The notes under the pieces are model-generated. The model saw only the letters and a program-made list of their open reading frames with translations, searched no databases and was not told the DNA's origin. Shown here piece by piece: positions 26,981-35,413 of a stretch of DNA of 64,000 nucleotides. Both the position numbers and the translations under genes were made by a program. The DNA comes from Vagococcus allomyrinae (GTDB taxonomy: Bacteria; Bacillota; Bacilli; Lactobacillales; Vagococcaceae): assembly GCF_017829975.1 (NCBI RefSeq), contig NZ_JAEEGA010000008.1:1-64000 (forward strand), written 5' to 3'. Position 1 is the stretch's first letter. Each line of letters begins with the position of its first letter.

Positions 26981-28438
26981 ATGAAAAAGAATGCATATAA
27001 ATTTTTATCAATTATTATCTTCGCTATTATCTTATTTATCAGTTCAGGCTCTGTGCAAGGTGCTGAATCAGATGCCTATTACGATAGTATTCAAAAGAAA
27101 GGCGAGTTAGTCGTTGGCTTATCTGCTGACTATCCTCCATATGAATTTCACGCAACTGTCGATGGCAAAGATACGGTGGTCGGGTTTGATATTGCCATCG
27201 CCAAAAAAATCGCCGATGACTTAGGTGTCAAATTAAAAATCCAAGAACTTGGGTTTGATGCCTTACTTGGTTCTCTCCAAACTGGTAAAATAGACATTAT
27301 CATCTCTGGTATGTCACCTACTCCTGAGCGTTTGAAAGAGGTCAATTTCTCTGACACCTACATGTATGTCCAGCAGAAAGTGGTCATTCGAAAAGAAGAT
27401 AGTGATAAATTCAAAACGACAGCAGACTTTTCTGGAGTTGGTGTAGCCGCCCAAAAGCAAACGACTCAAGAAGAACTGGCCCAAACAGAATTAACAGGTT
27501 CAAAAGTAACGTCCTTACAAAAAGTGCCAGAAATGATTTTAAGTTTACAAAATAAAAAAGTCGATGCTCTAGTCTTAGAAGGTCCAGTTGCTGAAGCCTA
27601 TCTGCTACAAGATAAAAATCTAGTGGCCAGTGATGTTGAATTCGAAAATGGCAATAAAGAAACGGCTATTGCCTTGCCTAAAAATGCTCCTGTTCTGGAA
27701 GGAAAAATCAACGATACCTTAGCTGATATCGAGAAACAAGATTTAATGCCTGGCTACATCGAAGAAGCCAGCAATCTGATGTTTAACGAGGAGAGTTTTT
27801 TCCAGAAATACGGCTCCTATTATGTCAAAGGCGCAGGTTTCACCATTTTAATTGCCTTTATTGGCGTACTATTCGGATCAATCGTCGGCGGCTTTTTAGC
27901 CCTTCTAAAACTTTCTAAAAATAAAGTGTTGCGCTTTATCGCCATGGCATACATCGAGTATGTCCGGGGAACTCCCCTTTTGGTCCAAATTTTCTTGGTT
28001 TATTTTGGCTCAACGGTCATTGGCCTTGAACTGAATGCCATTATCTCAGGTTGTGTTGCCATGGCCCTTAACAGCGGCGCTTATGTAGCCGAAATTATCC
28101 GTGCTGGGATTAATGGTGTCCCCAAAGGACAAGTCGAAGCGTCACGTAGTTTGGGAATGAATCAGCGACAAGCTATGCAATTTATCATCTTACCCCAAGC
28201 TATTAAAAATATTTTACCTGCCTTGGGGAACGAATTTGTCACCATTATCAAAGAATCCTCTGTGATGTCGGTAATCGGAGTATCTGAATTAATGTTCCAA
28301 TCAGGAGTGGTTCAAGGTGCCAGCTTTAAGCCCTTCCTACCGATTGTCATTGCTTCACTGATTTACTTTGTCTTAACCTTTAGTCTCTCACGTTTATTAA
28401 ATGTCTTTGAGAAAAAAATGAGCGCTAGTGATGCTTAA
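26981..28438 (+). CDS. Amino-acid ABC transporter, binding domain fused to permease (paralogue 3)
   Basis: A 485-residue fusion protein: signal peptide (1-30, ending VQGAES), binding domain with [16 protein letters not shown] and [18 protein letters not shown], then the permease with [33 protein letters not shown] and the EAA loop VEASRSLGMNQRQAMQFII. AAGGAG precedes the ATG at 26981. No ATPase gene follows, so it likely uses the one at 24766. An ARG-box-like site overlaps its promoter, which suggests arginine or a related amino acid as substrate (inference). The aminotransferase gene downstream may be read from the same transcript. Confidence 0.91.
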   Translation: MKKNAYKFLSIIIFAIILFISSGSVQGAESDAYYDSIQKKGELVVGLSADYPPYEFHATVDGKDTVVGFDIAIAKKIADDLGVKLKIQELGFDALLGSLQTGKIDIIISGMSPTPERLKEVNFSDTYMYVQQKVVIRKEDSDKFKTTADFSGVGVAAQKQTTQEELAQTELTGSKVTSLQKVPEMILSLQNKKVDALVLEGPVAEAYLLQDKNLVASDVEFENGNKETAIALPKNAPVLEGKINDTLADIEKQDLMPGYIEEASNLMFNEESFFQKYGSYYVKGAGFTILIAFIGVLFGSIVGGFLALLKLSKNKVLRFIAMAYIEYVRGTPLLVQIFLVYFGSTVIGLELNAIISGCVAMALNSGAYVAEIIRAGINGVPKGQVEASRSLGMNQRQAMQFIILPQAIKNILPALGNEFVTIIKESSVMSVIGVSELMFQSGVVQGASFKPFLPIVIASLIYFVLTFSLSRLLNVFEKKMSASDA

Positions 28439-28520
28439 GGCCAACTTGCTGATTGAATAGAGAAAGATCAACTTGCTCCAAATCATTCAGCTCCCGCCTC
28501 ACGATTTGCGACACTTTTTT

Positions 28521-28539
28521 TATTATTTAACAGGATGTA
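28521..28539. repeat. End fragment of the MITE-like repeat (copy D)
   Basis: TATTATTTAACAGGATGTA shares 18 consecutive bases with the right-end module of copies A, B and C. It lies directly before the ribosome site of the aminotransferase. Only this end is present, so it is either a remnant or a one-ended insertion; an 18-base match is unlikely to be chance. Confidence 0.55.
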
Positions 28540-28556
28540 CAGAAAGGATTTTTATT

Positions 28557-29702
28557 ATGTTTATCGAAGTTGCCAAAAAATTTCAAGAACCAGAACAAAA
28601 TTTATTAATGGAAATTGCCACCTTGGCAAAAGCAACCCCCAATTTGATTGACTTGTCACTTGGAGATCCAGATATCACCACCGATGAAGCAATTATTAAC
28701 GCCAGTCTGGCTGATGCCAAAGCTGGTCACACTCACTACACAGCGTCTGATGGCAGTCAAGAATTCTTAGAAGCTGTCGTTAATTTTTATCAGAATCACT
28801 ATGGGCTTGATTTTCACATTGATCAAGTTCGTGGAACAGTTGGGGCCCTTCATGGCATGTATTTAACCATGCAAGCCCTCCTTAATCCAGGAGATGAAGT
28901 CATCATTCACGAACCATACTTTTCTCCTTACAAAGATCAGATTGTCCTAGCAGGTGGTCGGCCTATTATCGTGCCTACCTATGAAAAAGATGGCTTTCAA
29001 TTAGATTTAGCGCTACTGGAAAAAGCGATTACGCCTAAAACAAAGGCGATTATTATTAACACGCCAAACAATCCGACAGGGGCTGTGTTCTCCGATGACA
29101 TCTTAACAGGTATTGCCGAGTTGGCGATTAAACACGATCTCGTTATTTTGGCGGATGAAGTCTATGAAGCCTTTTGTTATGAACAACCATATAAACCTAT
29201 GGCCGCATTCGCGCCGGATCATACAATTACCTTTAGCAGTTTCTCAAAAACATTCGCCATGACTGGCTGGCGCATCGGCTATATGATTGCTCCCGTCCAT
29301 GTCAATCAAGTGTTAAAGCAAATCAATGAAAGTGTCACCTACTCAGCTCCTACCTTGTCTCAACAGGCTGGTATTTATGCCTTAAATCATTATCAGACAT
29401 TTGCCGAAAAAAACAAACAACTTTTTTCTGAGCGTCTATCTTATATTGAAGAACGCATTAGCTCCATTCCATTTCTTTCATTAACACCTGTTAAAGGCAG
29501 TATTTATGCCTTTGTCAACATTGAAAAAAGTGGGTTAACGTCTGTTCCCTTTACAGAAAAATTAATTAAGGATACCCAAGTTTTAGTCATACCTGGTGAA
29601 GCTTTTGGTGACTCCGGCAAACACTACGTGCGGATTGCTGCAACTCAAGATTTAAAACAGCTAAAAGAAGCCTTTGATCGCATCTCACAATTGAGCTTTT
29701 AA
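28557..29702 (+). CDS. PLP-dependent class I/II aminotransferase
   Basis: A 381-residue fold-type I aminotransferase. LIDLSLGDPDITTDEAI is the N-terminal substrate segment. TVGALHGMYLTMQALLNPGDEVI follows. IINTPNNPTGAVF contains the Asn that binds the cofactor, ILADEVYE the cofactor Asp, and SFSKTFAMTGWRIGY the Schiff-base Lys (around residue 229). A C-terminal Arg for the alpha-carboxylate is in HYVRIAAT. The ATG at 28557 follows GAAAGGA. It resembles AspC/PatA-like enzymes; the amino donor is unknown. Position after an amino-acid importer suggests use of the imported amino acid, as inference. Confidence 0.9.
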   Translation: MFIEVAKKFQEPEQNLLMEIATLAKATPNLIDLSLGDPDITTDEAIINASLADAKAGHTHYTASDGSQEFLEAVVNFYQNHYGLDFHIDQVRGTVGALHGMYLTMQALLNPGDEVIIHEPYFSPYKDQIVLAGGRPIIVPTYEKDGFQLDLALLEKAITPKTKAIIINTPNNPTGAVFSDDILTGIAELAIKHDLVILADEVYEAFCYEQPYKPMAAFAPDHTITFSSFSKTFAMTGWRIGYMIAPVHVNQVLKQINESVTYSAPTLSQQAGIYALNHYQTFAEKNKQLFSERLSYIEERISSIPFLSLTPVKGSIYAFVNIEKSGLTSVPFTEKLIKDTQVLVIPGEAFGDSGKHYVRIAATQDLKQLKEAFDRISQLSF

Positions 29703-29707
29703 CTTAC

Positions 29708-29739
29708 AAGCCACTAACTCCTCGGTTAGTGGCTTTTTT
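29708..29739 (+). terminator. Intrinsic terminator of the aminotransferase gene
   Basis: Perfect 11-bp stem (29708-29718 AAGCCACTAAC with 29725-29735) followed by a T run to 29739. Confidence 0.9.
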
Positions 29740-29888
29740 AAGAACACTCTTCTCAATCCAAATTACTACAGTAATAGATCAAACTCTTGTATAATATAAC
29801 TAATAAGCCCGATAATTATCAATTGGTGAATGATTAGCAATAGATTACTTGGAGATGAAATAGATTAAAGATTGTTGAGGTGTTTGAT

Positions 29889-30776
29889 ATGAGATGGCGT
29901 GGTGACAAACAAAGTAAAAATATTGATGATCGAACTGGAAGTAGTGGTGGTAGTCTGCCTAGTGGCAATTTAATTAAAGGTGGTGGAATTGGTACCATCA
30001 TCGTCTTAGCTTTAGTTTTTCTTTTTAGTGGTGGAGACTTGTCTTCCGTTTTAAGTACTCTCTCCCCTTCAAATGACATGCCGACAGTGGCGCAACCCCA
30101 ATCGGAAGAAATGGTGGAACGAAAAGAATTTGTTTCCGTTGTTTTTGCTCATCTAGAAGATTTTTGGGGAACAGAGTTTGCTGAGGCTGGTAAAAGCTAT
30201 CAGCAACCGACAATGGTTTTCTTTTCAGGGAATGTTCAAACAGCCTGTGGCCCGGCCACATCAGCAGTAGGCCCTTTCTATTGTCCAGGAGATCAGGATG
30301 TTTATCTCGATCTTTCCTTTATGGACGAGCTGGCAACTGACTTTGATGCAAGTGGTGACTTTGCAATGGCCTATGTCGTCGCTCATGAGGTAGGCCATCA
30401 TGTCCAGCAACAACTTGGCGTCTCAAAACAGGTCCAAGCCTTGCGAAGTAAATTATCGGAAAAAGAATATAATCAGTATCAAGTACGCATGGAATTACAG
30501 GCCGATTATTATGCCGGAGCCTGGGCCAAATATATCGAAGGGCAAACATTTGAAGGACAGCCTATTTTAGAAATAGGCGACATTGATGAAGCCTTAGTAG
30601 CAGCGAATAGTATCGGCGATGATACCCTTCAAATGAAAGCACAAGGTTACGTCGTGCCAGAAAGATATACCCACGGGACCTCGCAACAACGTAAAAACTG
30701 GTTTGCTCGCGGTTATCAATATGGTGACTTTCAGCATGGTGATACCTTTAATGCGCAGGATTTAGATTTAAAATAG
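29889..30776 (+). CDS. YpfJ-family neutral zinc metallopeptidase
   Basis: A 295-residue putative membrane-anchored metalloprotease of the YpfJ/KPN_02809 family. The N-terminus has the family hallmark MRWRGDKQSKNIDDR, a Gly-rich stretch and one transmembrane segment (about 32-50). The catalytic HEVGHH lies near residue 166, with ELQADYYAGAWAKY supplying the third ligand. A conserved GPFYCPGDQDVYLD precedes it. The start at 29889 follows GAGGTG; a GTG three codons earlier overlaps that site. It is monocistronic with its own terminator. The extracellular substrate is unknown. Confidence 0.92.
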   Translation: MRWRGDKQSKNIDDRTGSSGGSLPSGNLIKGGGIGTIIVLALVFLFSGGDLSSVLSTLSPSNDMPTVAQPQSEEMVERKEFVSVVFAHLEDFWGTEFAEAGKSYQQPTMVFFSGNVQTACGPATSAVGPFYCPGDQDVYLDLSFMDELATDFDASGDFAMAYVVAHEVGHHVQQQLGVSKQVQALRSKLSEKEYNQYQVRMELQADYYAGAWAKYIEGQTFEGQPILEIGDIDEALVAANSIGDDTLQMKAQGYVVPERYTHGTSQQRKNWFARGYQYGDFQHGDTFNAQDLDLK

Positions 30777-30810
30777 ACGCAGCAATTTGAAACAAAGATG
30801 CTGCACTGGA

Positions 30811-30847
30811 AGGTGTAGCTGACCATTCGTCAGCTACACCTATTTTC
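30811..30847 (+). terminator. Intrinsic terminator of the metallopeptidase gene
   Basis: Perfect 13-bp stem (30811-30823 AGGTGTAGCTGAC with 30829-30841) followed by ATTTTC. The next 270 bp up to 31112 hold only an AT-rich promoter region with TATAAT near 31085 and an ATGTC...GACAT inverted repeat over it. Confidence 0.88.
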
Positions 30848-31112
30848 TGTCAAAAAAATGGGAACAGATGACTTTTAGGGAATTGACAAACAAGCCTTGA
30901 CCTTTTAAAAAGTCAGCTGCTGTGCTGATAAAACTGATCATAATTTAACTAGAAACCGTCACATAATTTCTCTCCATTCTAGCCATGATACTTGATAACA
31001 CTTTTCTGCCAACAAATTATTTATAACGAACTTTTTTTAAAAGTTTAAAGGAATCATATATGTTCTTTCATGTCGTAAAAATGTATAATATGACATAAAG
31101 GAGGAAGTGAAA

Positions 31113-31391
31113 ATGGCTATATCAGAAACCTTACAGTATTTTAGAGAAGGAATGCTACTGTCAAAAAAAGAATTTTGTGAAGGAATTTTATCGTCATCCT
31201 ATTATTCTAAAGTGGAAAGCGGCCATAGCAACATCTCAGCTGATTTACTATTAGAATTATTAAGAAAAAATAATATCTCTAGCACTGAGTTCTTTTTAAA
31301 AGTCAACAACTCCCAAGAAGACCAATTTATTGTTTCTTTTGAACCTCTCATGACTAAAGTCACAAGATTCTTGGGAAGAAAGCATACTTGA
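31113..31391 (+). pseudogene. Rgg-type regulator, N-terminal remnant
   Basis: The first 92 codons of an Rgg/GadR/MutR-type regulator: helix-turn-helix with YFREGMLLSKKEFCEGILSS and YYSKVESGHSNISADLL, then EFFLKV. The normal protein is about 285 residues with a long helical C-terminal part. Here an IS200/IS605 element follows at once and the reading frame stops at 31391, probably inside the element end. GGAGG precedes the ATG and a TATAAT-type promoter is present, so a truncated peptide may still be made. The C-terminal half is found at 33331-33903. Confidence 0.85.
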
Positions 31392-31468
31392 TAGCGTATT
31401 TCTTTACTATCAGCGGTGTCTTTTATTTACCAAGCTATCCCCGCAGTTCCTACGGTTATTGAGTTTAT
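31392..31468 (-). ncRNA. IS right end and likely TnpB guide-RNA scaffold
   Basis: On the minus strand, directly after the tnpB stop, CCGTAGGAACTGCGG (31441-31455) folds with one T-G wobble that exists only on this strand. A second TGATAG...CTATCA pair lies at 31388-31413. In IS605-type elements the omega/reRNA covers the 3-prime end of tnpB and the right end, with the guide being the flanking host sequence. The location fits; boundaries are not determined. Confidence 0.45.
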
Positions 31469-32599
31469 CTAGGCTAATCTTAGACCTTCGGTCAAGATAT
31501 TGACACTGGCATTAATATCTCGATCGTGATGAGTATGACAAATAGGACACGTCCATTCTCTCATTTCAAGAGATTTCTTGCCGTCTTTATGGCCACATTC
31601 TGAACAAATTTGACTAGATGCAAACCATTTGTCTACTTTGATTATTTCACGCCCATACCAGTCAGCCTTGTATTGTAAGTTAGTCACAAAACTGGACCAA
31701 GAGACATCGGATATACTTTTGGCTAGCTTATGATTACGCAACATCCCTTTTGTACTTAAGTCTTCAATACAAATAATATCGTGATTTTTGATGATTTCTG
31801 TACTCAACTTATTTAGAAAGTCACTGCGTTGATTCATTACTTTTTCAGACAGTCTAGCTACTTTTCGCTTTTGTTTTTGATAATTTTTAGCTTCAAACAA
31901 CTTAATCCCGTTCTGTTTAGCTAATGATGCCCGTTTTGATAACTTCCGTTGTTCACGCTTTAGTTTCTTTTCCATTTTAGCTGCGAATTTATTGTTAGTG
32001 ATTTTTTGACCATTAGAAAGAATCGCAAAATCTGTAATACCTAGGTCAATCCCCACTGTTTTGTTTGCTGTTGGGAACTCAGTTATTTCCTCTTCACATT
32101 GTAACGATACGAAAAATTTACCACTGGCATTTCTACGGACAGTGGCACTTAAAATACGACCATTAACGTCACGACTCTTAGAAAATTTAACCAATCCTAG
32201 CTTAGGTAATTTCACCTTATTGCCTATTATAGCCACATTATTGTTTGTGTTTTTTGTGGTATAACTTTGAACAGGATTTTTCTTGCTTTTAAACTTAGGG
32301 GATTGAGTTTGTTTGTTGAAAAACCGATCAAATGATTCAGCTAAATTCTTAATAGATGATTGTAACGCGATACTATCAACTTCTTTTAACCATGATGTCC
32401 CTTCTGATTTTTTCATAGAAGGCAACATGGCAGAACACTTGCCATAAGATAAACCTTTACCCGTTTCCTTAAAGGATGTCTTCCAAGCATTTAACATATA
32501 ATTATAGACAAATCTAGATGACCCGATTGTTTTATTGATTAAGATTTCCTGCTCGACGTTCGGGTACACTCTAAATTTATACGCTTTATGGCGTAACAT
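31469..32599 (-). CDS. tnpB: TnpB, RNA-guided endonuclease of the IS200/IS605 element
   Basis: A 376-residue TnpB with a complete RuvC nuclease: D185 in VGIDLGI, E279 in CIEDLS and D361 in HDRDINAS. A zinc ribbon carries CSECGH and CPICHTHH (C332, C335, C351, C354). The N-terminal helix-turn-helix begins with the canonical [12 protein letters not shown]. The ATG at 32599 was chosen because GAGGTG lies nine bases upstream; an ATG two codons earlier is too close to that site. All catalytic residues are present, so it is probably active. TnpB cuts DNA at the donor site under guidance of an RNA from the element right end, which helps keep the element. A repeat lies between it and tnpA. Confidence 0.95.
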   Translation of the reverse strand: MLRHKAYKFRVYPNVEQEILINKTIGSSRFVYNYMLNAWKTSFKETGKGLSYGKCSAMLPSMKKSEGTSWLKEVDSIALQSSIKNLAESFDRFFNKQTQSPKFKSKKNPVQSYTTKNTNNNVAIIGNKVKLPKLGLVKFSKSRDVNGRILSATVRRNASGKFFVSLQCEEEITEFPTANKTVGIDLGITDFAILSNGQKITNNKFAAKMEKKLKREQRKLSKRASLAKQNGIKLFEAKNYQKQKRKVARLSEKVMNQRSDFLNKLSTEIIKNHDIICIEDLSTKGMLRNHKLAKSISDVSWSSFVTNLQYKADWYGREIIKVDKWFASSQICSECGHKDGKKSLEMREWTCPICHTHHDRDINASVNILTEGLRLA

Positions 32600-32621
32600 T
32601 GCCATTCACCTCTTTTGCTAC

Positions 32622-32758
32622 TATATAGTTCCCATTAAATAATCATCCTTTACCGTTAAACTTTCAGCCAGAAAAAAGCTGAAAGTACCACTCTTGGCGG
32701 ATGATTATGCGCATTATCCAATGGAACTATCTGTTTGATTATTTAACAGGATGTATAT
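32622..32758. repeat. Palindromic MITE-like repeat, copy C (full length, between tnpA and tnpB)
   Basis: Same 132-bp core as copy A with one difference (C to A about 26 bases in). Contains the left arm TAGTTCCCATTAAATAATCA from 32626, the inner hairpin ACTTTCAGC/GCTGAAAGT and the right end TGATTATTTAACAGGATGTA. It fills nearly the whole gap between the tnpA stop (32761) and the tnpB ribosome site. It may also act as a transcript stem-loop separating the two genes. Confidence 0.87.
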
Positions 32759-32760
32759 AG

Positions 32761-33162
32761 TTATTTCTTTTTTTGATGTTGTATGTAGTGTCTAATTTGC
32801 TCGTCTGTATTTTCACTAACTGTCGCGACAAAGTAGCTAGGATTCCAAAGATGACCACCCCACAGACGCTTTTTAAGTTCGGGATACTCTTTCAACAAGA
32901 ATCGTGCAGACACGCCTTTAAATGCTTTCATTATATTAGGAATATAATGTTGAGGTTTGCATTCAATAAGTAAGTGAATATGGTCTTTATCTGACTCCAT
33001 TTTAATGATTTGACTATCATTATCCAACGCAATCTGGTTTAATAATTTTTTAACATATGTATCGATATCTCCGTGCAAAATATTATCTCTATACTTCACA
33101 CACCAAACTAAATGATACTGTATAGAATAGACATACCCACGACCATGATGTACTTCTGACAT
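32761..33162 (-). CDS. tnpA: IS200/IS605-family HUH transposase TnpA
   Basis: A 133-residue Y1 single-strand transposase. The HUH motif is H61-I-H63 in KDHIHLLIE and the catalytic tyrosine is Y126 in RHYIQHQ, both intact. The LWGGHLWNPSYFVATVS segment and the length are typical. The ATG at 33162 follows AAGGAGG; an upstream ATG has no such site. It cuts and joins single-stranded element ends at subterminal hairpins, which are visible at both ends here. The element should be able to move unless the inserted repeat disturbs tnpB expression. Confidence 0.96.
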   Translation of the reverse strand: MSEVHHGRGYVYSIQYHLVWCVKYRDNILHGDIDTYVKKLLNQIALDNDSQIIKMESDKDHIHLLIECKPQHYIPNIMKAFKGVSARFLLKEYPELKKRLWGGHLWNPSYFVATVSENTDEQIRHYIQHQKKK

Positions 33163-33330
33163 GAAAAAACCTCCTTGGAAATAGTTTAACATATGTCATC
33201 GTTAAATTCCAAAAATATTTTAATAGATATGATATCGGCTGTTCAACATAGCTAAAGCTATGCCACAACTGAAGCCGATTCATCTACACGACTAAAGTCG
33301 CGAGTGTTCTCGGCTATTGCATAAAAAAGT

Positions 33331-33903
33331 TAGACAAGCTTATTACAACGAGGACCTCACAACCTACTTAAATTGAAAGAACAACTAGCGACCAACCGAT
33401 CTATATAACCCTTTGATCACCTTACTGGTTCAAAAATTTAAAAATAAACCGCTTGATATCACAGAACAGAGAAAACTAAAAAACAGCCTGTTAATCGTTG
33501 GAGAGAATATCACCTATTATTGTTCGCGCTTTCAACGACTGTTTTATCTTCAAGGGATTTAATTTTAATTTCTTCCCTCTTATTAAAATCAATTCATGAA
33601 ACAAGTGCCGATACTATCTATGAAAAAGAGATCGTCTTAGCCATATTGAATATCATTTACGCTTGCTTGGAATCTGATCAAATTGATGAAGCTAGTTATT
33701 ATTTAATGATCGCGCCGCAGTTTATGAATGAGCCCCTATATCTATACGAAAAAATTGTTTTGGATTTCTATAAAGAATTAATCGCAAGTCGAAAATCCCT
33801 AACCATGAAAAAAAACTTTATTAAATGTCATAACATTCTGGACATTTTAAATACCTACGGCTTAGCAAGTACAGTCAACGCTTTAAAGAAACTGTTAGTT
33901 TAA
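33331..33903 (+). pseudogene. Rgg-type regulator, C-terminal remnant with frameshifts
   Basis: The continuation of the rgg gene cut by the IS element. Pieces in three frames read in the right order: AYYNEDLTTYLN, LLKLKEQLATNRS, NPLITLLVQKFKNKPLDITEQ with RKLKNSLLIV, and from about 33495 PVNRWREYHLLLFALSTTVL with a clean frame to 33903. The last part is the helical repeat domain of Rgg proteins. At least two frame changes besides the insertion show long decay. A 127-codon frame from 33520 exists but starts at a TTG inside the domain and has no ribosome site, so it is not considered a gene. Confidence 0.78.
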
Positions 33904-34040
33904 CACGTTTATTTGTTCATTCAACTGCCTCTTCATTATCATTGAAATGTACCATTACTAGTTTGCTACCTGTAATTCTAAAAACTAGCTATTGATAAAT
34001 AAAAAACAGCCGTCAGCCGATTGAAGAAAGGAGCTTTTTA

Positions 34041-34874
34041 ATGTTAGCTAATCAGATTAACGACTATCAAGGAACTGATATCCTTTATCGTGATAAACAT
34101 AATTTAATCCTTTCGCCTCATGATGCCTTAAGACCCTATATTGCTAATTACACTTTTTCTAATCCGATAAAAATGCCATCTGGGCAAACTATTTTGCCTT
34201 CGGCTAGCACAACCCTAGTCTATTCCATTAAAAATAATCGTATTAACAGTGGACTACGAGGCGTTAGTACAAAGTCAACTAGAATCGACAGATACGCCAC
34301 CCAGTTTGACGCTCTATTTCTGATTGAGTTTCACGCAGGAGGCTTATTTCCTTTTACGTCGATTCCTCAGCATATACTCAAAGATGAAAACTATGCCTTC
34401 GACAGCTTAAATACGGTTCTTGATCGAAAAATTATAGAAGCTTACACGTCTGCCCTATCTATTACAGCGTTAAAGAAGGAAATGGATACCCTTTTCCTAA
34501 GACAAATCGGCTCATACACTGATAACCAATACGTCCGCTACTCACTGACTAAAATCATCGAACAAAAAGGTGGTGTTCGTGTCTCTGATTTGGCAAAAGA
34601 TACTTGCTATAGTGATAAACAATTGAACCGTCTCTTTCAACAATACATTGGAACTGGCGTTAAAACATTTTCACGAATAGTACGGATGAAGCATGCCATA
34701 GAATTATTACCAGCTGCTAACAACTTGTCATCCTTAATCGAGCAAACAGACCACTACGACTCTGCTCATTTTGTCCACGACTTCCGAAAGCTGTACGGCA
34801 TCACGCCTAGTCAGTATTTAGCAAACATGTCCCTTTTTTACAATGACAGATTTAAATTAGACTCCTATACTTAA
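34041..34874 (+). CDS. AraC-family transcriptional regulator
   Basis: A 277-residue regulator with an N-terminal sensory domain of the DUF6597 type (SPHDALRPYIANYTF and the LFLIEFHAGGLFPF segment) and a C-terminal AraC helix-turn-helix pair. RVSDLAKDTCYSDKQLNRLFQ is the first and FVHDFRKLYGITPSQYL the second, the usual family signature. GAAAGGAG precedes the ATG. The VOC protein gene follows after 30 bp with its own ribosome site and is probably in the same operon. Ligand unknown. Confidence 0.88.
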   Translation: MLANQINDYQGTDILYRDKHNLILSPHDALRPYIANYTFSNPIKMPSGQTILPSASTTLVYSIKNNRINSGLRGVSTKSTRIDRYATQFDALFLIEFHAGGLFPFTSIPQHILKDENYAFDSLNTVLDRKIIEAYTSALSITALKKEMDTLFLRQIGSYTDNQYVRYSLTKIIEQKGGVRVSDLAKDTCYSDKQLNRLFQQYIGTGVKTFSRIVRMKHAIELLPAANNLSSLIEQTDHYDSAHFVHDFRKLYGITPSQYLANMSLFYNDRFKLDSYT

Positions 34875-34904
34875 ACATAATCAAATGAAAAGGAGAATTA
34901 ACCA

Positions 34905-35318
34905 ATGATTATGCCATATTTGAGTTTTCAAGGAAATTGTGAAGAAGCCTTCTTGTGGTACCAAAAAATATTTAACGGACAAATTGAACATTTAGCTCGT
35001 TACGAAGAGATTGGCAATAGTCTTGAGCTAACAGCTGATCAAAAAAAGCAAATTATGCACGGCCAGTTAAAACTGACTGATACAGGATATATTAGCGGTT
35101 CCGATTCTTTTCGGCCAGTCAGTGCAGGTAACACCTTGACCATCCACGTCCACCTGCCAGATGAAAAAAGTGCGAATAATGTTTTTGACGCCCTCGCAAC
35201 AGAAGGAGTAATTTTAAGTCCCCTGGCCACTAATCCTCCACCTGATAATCATGGGATCAGTGGCAGTGTCACAGATAAATTTGGCTTTACTTGGATTGTG
35301 TCAGCTTTAAAAAATTAG
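34905..35318 (+). CDS. VOC-family (PhnB/glyoxalase-like) protein
   Basis: A 137-residue protein of the PhnB-like vicinal-oxygen-chelate group. Typical segments are YLSFQGNCEEAFLWYQKIF at the start, a central IMHGQLKLTDTGYISGSDS, and the end DKFGFTWIVS. The motif pattern fits DUF1338-unrelated, PhnB/YjdN-type proteins whose activity is not known. AAGGAG precedes the ATG. It follows an AraC regulator closely, so it is likely under the same promoter. Confidence 0.85.
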   Translation: MIMPYLSFQGNCEEAFLWYQKIFNGQIEHLARYEEIGNSLELTADQKKQIMHGQLKLTDTGYISGSDSFRPVSAGNTLTIHVHLPDEKSANNVFDALATEGVILSPLATNPPPDNHGISGSVTDKFGFTWIVSALKN

Positions 35319-35368
35319 TTCTGATTTTAGGGAAATTAATATCTTGAGAAACCCGTCTGTGATAAACA

Positions 35369-35410
35369 TAAAAGAACGAAGCTAGTAAAGAGTCCCGCTC
35401 CGTTCTTTTA
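35369..35410. terminator. Bidirectional terminator between the VOC gene and the rhamnoside operon
   Basis: A 14-bp stem with one mismatch (35369-35382 TAAAAGAACG.AGC with 35397-35410), rich in A on the left and T on the right. It can end both the plus-strand VOC transcript and the minus-strand glycosidase operon. Confidence 0.78.
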
Positions 35411-35413
35411 GCG

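Larger units (their letters stand above)
31392..33334 (-). mobile_element. IS200/IS605-family element with tnpA and tnpB, inserted in an rgg gene
   Basis: The element reads on the minus strand: left end near 33240-33334, tnpA, a MITE-like repeat, tnpB, right end near 31392-31468. The left end holds two hairpins with TAAA loops (CATAGC-TAAA-GCTATG at 33247-33262 and CGAC-TAAA-GTCG at 33289-33300), as expected for subterminal sites bound by TnpA. It separates the two halves of an rgg gene. Exact ends could not be fixed because these elements make no target duplication. Confidence 0.8.

Noticed and set aside
33520-33903. A 127-codon frame that could be taken as a hypothetical gene
   Set aside because: It is the distal part of the broken rgg gene, starts at an internal TTG without a ribosome site, and its upstream residues (PVNRWREYH) continue the Rgg domain.
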